Assembly (NCBI GenBank): GCA_028293745.1
Contig: JAQGOF010000156.1
Location: 1-58,295, forward strand
DNA: 58,295 nt
Direction: 5' to 3'
DNA from: Gammaproteobacteria bacterium
GTDB taxonomy: Bacteria; Pseudomonadota; Gammaproteobacteria; Steroidobacterales; Steroidobacteraceae
Shown here: positions 52,118-58,295 of the stretch, in pieces
Position numbering within the stretch: position 1 is the stretch's first letter
Layout of the letters: every line of letters starts with the position of its first letter
Notes under the pieces: generated by a model
What the model saw: only the letters and a program-made list of their open reading frames with translations
Database searches by the model: none
Told to the model about the DNA's origin: nothing
Made by a program: the position numbers and the translations under genes

Positions 52118-54097
52118 ATGCCCCGACGAAGGAACAGTACGGATACAGAACAGTCGGCTCTGGGCCGGCGTGGATTCCTCAAGGCAGCCACGCTCGCGGG
52201 CACCGGCGCGATTGCCAGTGCCGGCACGATCGCCCGGGCCGTTGCCAGCCCGGAAGCGACTTCATCTCAGGGAACGAAGCCAGACGGCGCGGCCGCCGCC
52301 GCAAAATCCCCACGCCATTCGGTTCAACTCACCTCGCGCGAGTCTGAACAAGGTGCACCGCCACATCTCGAGGGCCCTTCGCATACGACGTGCGGTAGCG
52401 ATTTCATGGTCGACGTGATGCGCAATCTCGGCATCGACTATGTTGCAGCGATCCCCGGCAACACCTTCAAGGGCCTGCACGAGTCGATCATCAACTACGG
52501 GATGACGACGACGCCGGCGCTCGAGCACATCTCGTGCATGCACGAGGAGATCTCGGTCGCGATCTCGCATGGTTACGCCAAGATCGCCGGCAAACCGATG
52601 GCCTGCATGATGCATTCGACCGTCGGGTTGCAACATGGCTCGATGGCGATCTACAACGCGTGGGCGGACCGGGTTCCGGTATTCGCAATCGTCGGAGCGC
52701 AACTCGACGCCGCCAAGCGCCGTAGTTACGTCGACTGGGCTCATTCGGTGTTCGATGGCCCGGCGCTGGTCCGTGACTTCACCAAATTCGACGACACTCC
52801 GATTTCACTGTCGCACTTCGCCGAATCCGCGAATCGCGCTTACAAGTTCTCCATGACGCCGCCATATGGGCCGGTGTTGTTGGCTGTGGACCAGAACCTC
52901 CAGGAGGACCCCATCGGCGCGGGTGTATCGGCCGGCATTGTGAAGCGGGTGCAATCATCGCCTGCACGTGGCGATGATGCAGCTGTTTTGGAAGCCGCTC
53001 GCTGGCTGGTCGCGGCGCAAAACCCTGTAATCGTCGCGGACCGCGCGGCACGGACCGCGCAAGGCCTCGCGCTGATGATCGAGCTTGCGGAAACGCTGCA
53101 GGCCGCCGTCGTGGACATGTATGGGCGGATGAACTTCCCATGGCGGCATCCGCTGAATCAAACCCGGCAACAGGCGGAAAAAATCGCAGCTGCGGACGTG
53201 ATTCTCGGCCTGGAGCTGACGGACTTCTGGGGCGTCACGAATGGAAGACTGGCGCCGGGTGCCAGGCGGATCAGCATCACCGCAGGCGACCTGTATCTGA
53301 AGGCCAACTATCAGGATTTCGAACGCTTCACACCCGTGGACCTCGCAATAGCAGCGGACGCCGAAGCGACGCTGCCATCTCTCATCGAAGCGATCCGCAA
53401 GCTCGTGACACCCGCCCGCCGCTCGGTATTCAAGAGCCGCGGCGCGCAGCTGGCGAAGGATCACCAGGACGCGCTCGGGCAATCGCGGGCCGACGCGGCG
53501 GTGGGATGGGACATCCAACCGATCACGACCGCCAGGATGTGCGCCGAGATCTACGAACAGATTCGCAACGAGGACTGGGCGCTGTGCAACGGAACGGTGT
53601 TTCAGAACTACTGGCCGCAGCAACTCTGGACTGCCACGCATCACTACCAGTATATCGGCGACTCGGGCGCATACGGTTTGGGCTACCTTCCAGGGGCAAC
53701 AGTCGGCGCCGCGCTGGCGCACCGCAAACATGGCCGCCTCGCAGTTGCGATCGGCGGCGACGGTGACCTGATGTTCGCGCCCGGTGCCCTCTGGACGGCG
53801 GCACATCACAAAATCCCTCTCCTGTACGTCGTTCACAACAACCGCGCGTATCACCAGGAGGTGATGTTCGTGCAGATGATGGCCAACAAGCGCAATCGCG
53901 GTATCGACCGGGCGCACATCGGCAATGCAATTACCGACCCGAACGTTGACTTCGCCAGGTTCGCCAACGGACTGGGCGTGTATGCAGAGGGGCCGATCAC
54001 GGATCCCAAGGACCTGGCGCCGGCTCTGAAGAGAGCCATCGCCGTCGTCAAGCGTGGCGAGCCTGCGCTCGTCGATGTGGTTTCACAGGGACGCTGA
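52118..54097 (+). CDS. Tat-exported thiamine-diphosphate-dependent enzyme
   Basis: A 659-residue enzyme of the acetolactate synthase/benzoylformate decarboxylase superfamily. The N-terminus carries a twin-arginine signal: GRRGFLKAATLAG (Arg17-Arg18), then a hydrophobic stretch ending near AVA at 41-43. A Ser/Ala-rich linker leads to the Pyr domain (about 92-270), with the ThDP-activating Glu143 in MHEEISVAISHGYAK. A central domain follows (about 290-450), then the PP domain with the Mg-ThDP motif GDGD at 547-550 and NN at 574-575. Tat export moves folded proteins, so cofactor loading in the cytoplasm makes sense. A GAGAGA precedes ATG 52118. The next gene, ten bases on, is an exported cytochrome c, suggesting an oxidative reaction. 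Substrate unknown. Confidence 0.88.
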   Translation: MPRRRNSTDTEQSALGRRGFLKAATLAGTGAIASAGTIARAVASPEATSSQGTKPDGAAAAAKSPRHSVQLTSRESEQGAPPHLEGPSHTTCGSDFMVDVMRNLGIDYVAAIPGNTFKGLHESIINYGMTTTPALEHISCMHEEISVAISHGYAKIAGKPMACMMHSTVGLQHGSMAIYNAWADRVPVFAIVGAQLDAAKRRSYVDWAHSVFDGPALVRDFTKFDDTPISLSHFAESANRAYKFSMTPPYGPVLLAVDQNLQEDPIGAGVSAGIVKRVQSSPARGDDAAVLEAARWLVAAQNPVIVADRAARTAQGLALMIELAETLQAAVVDMYGRMNFPWRHPLNQTRQQAEKIAAADVILGLELTDFWGVTNGRLAPGARRISITAGDLYLKANYQDFERFTPVDLAIAADAEATLPSLIEAIRKLVTPARRSVFKSRGAQLAKDHQDALGQSRADAAVGWDIQPITTARMCAEIYEQIRNEDWALCNGTVFQNYWPQQLWTATHHYQYIGDSGAYGLGYLPGATVGAALAHRKHGRLAVAIGGDGDLMFAPGALWTAAHHKIPLLYVVHNNRAYHQEVMFVQMMANKRNRGIDRAHIGNAITDPNVDFARFANGLGVYAEGPITDPKDLAPALKRAIAVVKRGEPALVDVVSQGR

Positions 54098-54107
54098 GGG
54101 GCCGCAT

Positions 54108-54452
54108 ATGAGAACACTCGCCGGCTGCGCGGCCTTGGCACTCTGCTTGCTGGCGGTCGCTGCCGAAACCCCTTCTGGCGATGTCGCCAACGGGAAACGC
54201 CTCTTCATGACGTACGGTTGCTATGAGTGCCACGGGACGATGGGCGCCGGTGGCGGCATCGCCGGCCCCCGGATTGCACCCAACCCGTTACCGTTTTTTG
54301 GAGTGAAGACCAAGCTGCGGACAGCCTCCGGCCGGATGCCGGTTTATTCGGAAACCGTCCTGAAGGATGCGGAAATCGCGGATATCTACGCATATCTGCA
54401 GAGTATTCCCACCGGCAAGAACGCGCACGACATCGAAATGTTGAACCGCTGA
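54108..54452 (+). CDS. Small periplasmic c-type cytochrome
   Basis: A 114-residue protein with a signal peptide (1-19). The heme site CYECH is at 38-42, and Met77 in GRMPVYS is the likely sixth ligand, giving a single-heme class I cytochrome c. GAGGGG precedes ATG 54108, ten bases after the stop of the ThDP enzyme gene, so the two are co-transcribed. It is the natural electron acceptor if the ThDP enzyme oxidises its intermediate. Confidence 0.92.
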   Translation: MRTLAGCAALALCLLAVAAETPSGDVANGKRLFMTYGCYECHGTMGAGGGIAGPRIAPNPLPFFGVKTKLRTASGRMPVYSETVLKDAEIADIYAYLQSIPTGKNAHDIEMLNR

Positions 54453-54473
54453 CGGGACTTAAGTCTCAAATGC

Positions 54474-54493
54474 AGTACGACATAACCTGTACT
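54474..54493. promoter_or_regulatory. AGTAC inverted repeat before the araC-type gene
   Basis: AGTAC at 54474-54478 and GTACT at 54489-54493 are inverted with a 10-base spacer, 33-52 bases before the regulator start. An AAGTCTC at 54461-54467 resembles the core of the 13-bp motif seen before the ThDP and TonB-receptor genes. Weak evidence for autoregulation. Confidence 0.3.
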
Positions 54494-54525
54494 AAAGTAG
54501 CGGAGGCCAAGGGAGGGCTCCGAGG

Positions 54526-55494
54526 TTGGGTATCGAAGGACGCACCGTCAGGATCGAAACGGTATCAACATTGGATGTTCCGCGGAGCGGTCGGGCCTCT
54601 TTGACCGCTAGGCACGCTCAGGCTCCATCGAGCAGCGTAAAGCACCAGGTTTACGACGATCCGTCAGTCGACGGTACGCTGGAGATTGCCGACATTGCGT
54701 GGCTCCAGGTGGCTCGCATAACGGCTGCCCGGCACAGAGTGGTCCATGAGCCGCCGGCGTCCCTTGCGCCTGCGGCCGCTGTTGTTCTGCAGATCACCGG
54801 CAAGAGCGTCATCGAACAACAGGGGCGTACTGTACGGCTCGCTCCAGGCCACTGGAGCGTGTGTGACTCGACGTTGCCCTACATTCTCACCAGCCCCGGC
54901 GCCTCGCAGCGCGATTTGTTGCTGATTCCGCACGACTGCCTGGACGACGACATCGACCTCGACGAGTTCACTATCAGGTCGTTTTCCGGCACCGCGGGCG
55001 TCGGCAGGCTCGTGTTTGGGATCGCCGGCTGGATCGTGGACGAGCTGGCTTCGATTCACTCTGAGCGGGCGGACGTCCTCGCCAAAACCATCACCCAGAT
55101 CATCAATCTCGCCATTCACGAGAAGATGGGGCGCCGAAATACCGAGCCCGAGCGCGGCACCCTGGGTGACCGCATTCGCGCCTACGTCGCGGACCATCTG
55201 CGCGATCCACACCTGTCGCTCGACAGCATCGCCAAACACCTGAATTCCTCGAAGCGCAGCCTGCATCGCGCAGTCAGCACCTCCAGCAGCTCCATCCACG
55301 ATCTCATCTGGCACCAGCGCCTCGACCGCTGCCGGCGCGACCTTCTCGATCCCTCCCAATCACGCCAGACCATTGCCGAGATCGCCCATTCCTGGGGCTT
55401 CAAGAACTTCACCCATTTCAGCCAGGCCTTTCGCGAGCGTTTTGGAGTTTCGGCGCGCGAAGCACGGCGCTCCGTTCTGAGTTTGAGCGACTAA
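54526..55494 (+). CDS. AraC family regulator with AraC-binding-like sensor domain
   Basis: A 322-residue regulator from TTG 54526 (GGAGGG 9-14 bases before). Residues about 30-200 look like the AraC_binding_2 (PF14525) sensor: VHEPPASLAPAAAVVLQITG, QQGRTVRLAPGHWSVCDST, RDLLLIPHDCLDD. The C-terminal double helix-turn-helix is typical: LSLDSIAKHLNSSKRSLHRA and TIAEIAHSWGFKNFTHFSQA, then FRERFGVSAREARR. This sensor class often controls catabolism of aromatic or other organic acids. It sits between the cytochrome and TonB-receptor genes and most likely controls both units. Confidence 0.9.
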   Translation: MGIEGRTVRIETVSTLDVPRSGRASLTARHAQAPSSSVKHQVYDDPSVDGTLEIADIAWLQVARITAARHRVVHEPPASLAPAAAVVLQITGKSVIEQQGRTVRLAPGHWSVCDSTLPYILTSPGASQRDLLLIPHDCLDDDIDLDEFTIRSFSGTAGVGRLVFGIAGWIVDELASIHSERADVLAKTITQIINLAIHEKMGRRNTEPERGTLGDRIRAYVADHLRDPHLSLDSIAKHLNSSKRSLHRAVSTSSSSIHDLIWHQRLDRCRRDLLDPSQSRQTIAEIAHSWGFKNFTHFSQAFRERFGVSAREARRSVLSLSD

Positions 55495-55614
55495 CGTCCA
55501 TCCGACGAAGGTCGCTGAGTTTGTATCTAAAACCATCCAACATCGACGCTCAGCTGTAGGGCTCGCGCAACAAAACACGGCCGAAGTGTCGATGAAGTCT
55601 CGGACTCTTCTGAT

Positions 55615-55652
55615 TGGCGCTCTCACCAAAGTCTCGTGGCGCTCTCACCAAA
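55615..55652. repeat. 16-bp direct repeat, 22-bp period, upstream of the TonB receptor
   Basis: TGGCGCTCTCACCAAA occurs at 55615-55630 and again at 55637-55652, with a 6-base gap. The 22-bp period is two helical turns, as expected for the two half-sites of an AraC-type protein bound to one face of DNA. The 13-bp motif ACCAAAGTCTCGT (55625-55637) overlaps the first copy. The rest of the 258-bp gap 55495-55752 also has an AAGTCTCG at 55595-55602 and no ORF. Confidence 0.7.
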
Positions 55653-55752
55653 CACATAGGTTGGATTGCGGCGTAGTCTTCGCCGCGCTACGTCGTGCGT
55701 AGTGTGACGACCAGTTCGTCACTGGATCGTAAGGACAGACAAGGACTGATTC

Positions 55753-58242
55753 ATGAAGAAGCTCATTCGGCCGGATCGCCCATCCATCGCGGTGGACGCG
55801 TTCGTAAGACGATCGCTGCGGTCCGCACGTATGCGTGCAGGCCTGCGCACCAGCGCGGTCACCGTTGGACTCGCACTGAGTGTCGGCTCAGCCGCCGCAT
55901 GGAGCGCGGAAGCTGCAAGAGCTGATGACATTCAGCTTTTGGAAGAGATCATCGTCACCGCACAGTTCCGCGAGCAGGGCCTGCAATCGACGCCGGTCGC
56001 GATTACCGCGATGACTGGTGCCCAGCTCGAACAGAAAAGCCTTTCGACTGTAACAGATCTCAACGCCCTTGCTCCGAACCTCACGGCGGCCAAGGGCACC
56101 AACACAAACGGCCCCTCCGCGCAGCTCTTCATTCGTGGCGTTGGTCAGAGCGACGGCCACCCGGGGCTCGAGCCGGGCGTCGGCCTCTACGTGGACGACG
56201 TGTATCGCGGACTTCTGTTGGGTACTGATCTCGACCTGACCGATATCGACCGCGTCGAAGTACTCCGCGGCCCGCAGGGAACCCTGTCCGGCAAGAACTC
56301 CCTCGGCGGCTCGCTGAAGCTGTTCTCGAAGAAGCCCAGTGACCAGACCGATGGCTACGTGCAGGGGACCTACGGCGACTTCAACCGGATCGAGCTGCGT
56401 GCGGGCGGAAACTTCACACTGGTTCCCGACACGCTCTACGCCCGCGTCTCCGGGGCCTCGAAGCAGATCGACGGTTACATGCAGCGCATCGACTACTTCT
56501 GCACGCACCCAGGCACCAGCCCGGTGAACACACAGATCCCGGTCGTTCCCAACTGCAAGCTCGGCACCGAGGGTGGCATAGACACCCAAACCCTGCGCGT
56601 GGCTCTTCGCTGGATCGCCAGCGACAACATCGAGAACAACCTGATTGCGGATGCGACGCGCGACCGCTCCGAGGTTCCCGCCCAGAAGCTGATCGCTTCG
56701 AATAACACCCAGGTCACAGCGGGCGGCGGCCAGTTGGTTCCGGGCGGAGGCTCCCAGTACATCACGGGCGCCCGTTCCTACACCACCTATGCGACGTTCG
56801 TGCAACCGGGTTTTACAGACCCCGCGCCGTTGAACGGTAAGCCGGGGGCGGGCATTCATGGGGCCACAGCGCTCACGCCCATTGACCCGATCGATGCGTG
56901 GGGCCTGTCGGACAACCTCAGCTGGAAGATTTCGGACCAATACACGCTGACGTCCATTACCGGCTATCGCCGCTACAGCGGTACGTACTCGATCCAGGTG
57001 GGCGGCTCCCCCTTCCCCGCACAGCTGCTGAATGACACGTGGTCACATCGGCAATTCACGGAAGAAGTCCGTCTGAACGGTACCTCGTTCGACAGGTTGG
57101 ACTGGACCGTGGGCGGTTATTACTACGATCAGCTCGCCTACTTCGGCGGCCTGAAGCTGCTCAATCCAGGCACGCAGACCACCAATCCGGCCACCGGCGC
57201 GGTCGCAGTCAACGAAACGATCTTTACCGGCAGCGACCCCATTCCTTCCAAGAGCAAGTCCGGATTCGTCCACGGCGTCTACCGCCTGACGGATCAGTTG
57301 AGCCTGATCGGTGGTGTTCGTTATACGAACGAAAACAAGACCTATACATTCCAGCGGCTCAATCCGTACGGGCCCGGCCCGAGCTACAACCCTGTGGGAG
57401 CGCTTGACGGCTCGAGCAAGACATACTCGGGAAGCCGTGTGGACTATCGCGCGGGCGTCGAGTATCAGTGGACCGAGAGCCTGATGACCTACGCCCAGTG
57501 GTCCACCGGATTCCGCGGCGGTGGCGTCAACCCCCGGCCGTTCATCGTGCAGCAGGAAACGACGTTCAAACAGGAGACCGAGCAGGCGAGTGAGCTCGGC
57601 TTCAAGAGCGACTTCCTGGACCACCACGTGCGCGTCAACGCGGCAGCCTTCTACAACCAGTACAACGACATCGTGCTCGTCAACACGGCGCCGATGGTCA
57701 TCGGCGCCATCTCGTTCCCGAATTCGACGCCTCTCAATATCGGCAAGGCGCACATTTATGGAGCAGAGCTCGAAATCGAGGCCCGGCCGTTTGGCGGCCT
57801 GCAGATCGATGCTTCCGCCGGCTATCAGCACTTCAAGCTCACGCAGCTCAATCAGGGCGTCGGCGTTACGGTTGCGAATGTGTCGCTCAACACCAACGAG
57901 CCGTACGCTCCGGATCGTCAGGTGAATATTGGCGTTCAGTACGTGTACCAACTCGGTACGGCAGGCACTATCACGCCGCGTATTGACGGCAATTATCAGA
58001 GTAAGTTCTTCACGGACATCCAGAACCAGCCGCTGGGCCTGGTGGCCGGGCGCACGCTGATGAACTTGCGCACCACCTGGAAATCGGCTTCGCAGGACTG
58101 GGAAACGGCGGCCGGTGTTACCAACCTGACCAACAAGTTCTACTACATCAACAAGGTGTACGGCGCGCCCCCCACCGGCATCACGGAGGGCCAGCCTGGA
58201 GCCCCGCGTGAGTGGTTTGTCACCGTGAAGCGTAATTTCTAA
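55753..58242 (+). CDS. TonB-dependent outer-membrane receptor
   Basis: An 829-residue receptor. An unusually long leader (about 57 residues, with the hydrophobic part at 34-50) is followed by a TonB-box-like EEIIVTA at 64-70. The plug domain shows QSTPVAITAMTGAQLEQKSL, LFIRGVG, VDDVYRG, and IDRVEVLRGPQGTLSGKNSL. The barrel continues to the C-terminal REWFVTVKRNF ending in Phe, as needed for BAM assembly. This style is common in receptors for non-siderophore substrates in Sphingomonadales and Steroidobacter-type bacteria. Control by the neighbouring AraC protein through the direct repeats is likely. Substrate not known. Confidence 0.94.
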   Translation: MKKLIRPDRPSIAVDAFVRRSLRSARMRAGLRTSAVTVGLALSVGSAAAWSAEAARADDIQLLEEIIVTAQFREQGLQSTPVAITAMTGAQLEQKSLSTVTDLNALAPNLTAAKGTNTNGPSAQLFIRGVGQSDGHPGLEPGVGLYVDDVYRGLLLGTDLDLTDIDRVEVLRGPQGTLSGKNSLGGSLKLFSKKPSDQTDGYVQGTYGDFNRIELRAGGNFTLVPDTLYARVSGASKQIDGYMQRIDYFCTHPGTSPVNTQIPVVPNCKLGTEGGIDTQTLRVALRWIASDNIENNLIADATRDRSEVPAQKLIASNNTQVTAGGGQLVPGGGSQYITGARSYTTYATFVQPGFTDPAPLNGKPGAGIHGATALTPIDPIDAWGLSDNLSWKISDQYTLTSITGYRRYSGTYSIQVGGSPFPAQLLNDTWSHRQFTEEVRLNGTSFDRLDWTVGGYYYDQLAYFGGLKLLNPGTQTTNPATGAVAVNETIFTGSDPIPSKSKSGFVHGVYRLTDQLSLIGGVRYTNENKTYTFQRLNPYGPGPSYNPVGALDGSSKTYSGSRVDYRAGVEYQWTESLMTYAQWSTGFRGGGVNPRPFIVQQETTFKQETEQASELGFKSDFLDHHVRVNAAAFYNQYNDIVLVNTAPMVIGAISFPNSTPLNIGKAHIYGAELEIEARPFGGLQIDASAGYQHFKLTQLNQGVGVTVANVSLNTNEPYAPDRQVNIGVQYVYQLGTAGTITPRIDGNYQSKFFTDIQNQPLGLVAGRTLMNLRTTWKSASQDWETAAGVTNLTNKFYYINKVYGAPPTGITEGQPGAPREWFVTVKRNF

Positions 58243-58278
58243 GGCGCACAGCACTCATCGTTCCTGGAGTGCGGAGGC

Positions 58279-58295
58279 CCTCACTTGCCGTGAGG
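58279..58295. terminator. Hairpin after the TonB receptor, at window end
   Basis: CCTCAC-ttgcc-GTGAGG gives a 6-bp stem with a 5-base loop, 36 bases after the receptor stop. The window ends with the stem, so a following T-tract cannot be checked. Confidence 0.45.

Noticed and set aside
55615..55652. Direct repeats as a CRISPR remnant
   Set aside because: Only two 16-bp copies with a 6-base gap and no cas genes; the spacing fits a regulator site instead.

Overview
The window is GC-rich, gene-dense bacterial chromosome with short intergenic gaps, many 1-4 bp gene overlaps and frequent GTG/TTG starts. SlyX, SlyD, PqiABC, Kup, an MdtABC-type RND pump with a NodT-type outer-membrane factor, an AcoR-like sigma-54 activator and a large TonB-dependent receptor with an EEIIVTAQ-type N-terminus point to a gammaproteobacterium. 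The receptor style and the mix of dehydrogenases would suit a Steroidobacteraceae/Nevskiales-like lineage, but that placement is inference. No rRNA, tRNA, CRISPR array, transposase or phage gene was seen.

Layout. 1-2576: a glucoamylase-like protein (cut by the window edge) divergent from a GH3 beta-glucosidase. 2743-7591: slyX, a Uma2-type nuclease, an exported alpha/beta hydrolase, a membrane-tethered HDOD protein and a beta-hydroxyacid dehydrogenase. 7694-12442: a small secreted protein, an NRAMP-related transporter preceded by a zinc metallopeptidase gene, an unknown membrane protein and exonuclease III. 12530-14108: a probable RES-type toxin-antitoxin pair with a candidate operator. 14297-20379: aldo/keto reductase, DUF5996, then an aldehyde dehydrogenase/DUF779 operon with a clear -24/-12 promoter divergent from its likely sigma-54 activator. 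20441-22862: a 34-residue basic protein, a GNAT pseudogene, and a beta-propeller/DUF305 pair. 22985-28900: SDR, TetR, Kup, two stress-type envelope proteins and a sorbosone-dehydrogenase-like lipoprotein. 29094-38366: a four-gene overlapping RND efflux operon. 38430-46085: metallophosphoesterase, MFS exporter, oligopeptidase Dcp, SlyD, DUF4440, SDR and an AI-2E-family permease. 46170-49707: pqiABC. 49716-51940: an SLT-fold protein and an amino-acid permease.

The most unusual locus is 52018-58242. It holds a thiamine-diphosphate (ThDP) enzyme carrying a twin-arginine signal, directly followed by a small exported c-type cytochrome, an AraC-type regulator and a TonB-dependent receptor. A 13-bp sequence is shared exactly between the region upstream of the ThDP gene and the region upstream of the receptor, where it overlaps a 16-bp direct repeat with a 22-bp period. 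This suggests one regulon: outer-membrane uptake of a substrate, periplasmic ThDP-dependent oxidative chemistry, electron transfer to cytochrome c, and AraC-type control. The substrate cannot be told from sequence.
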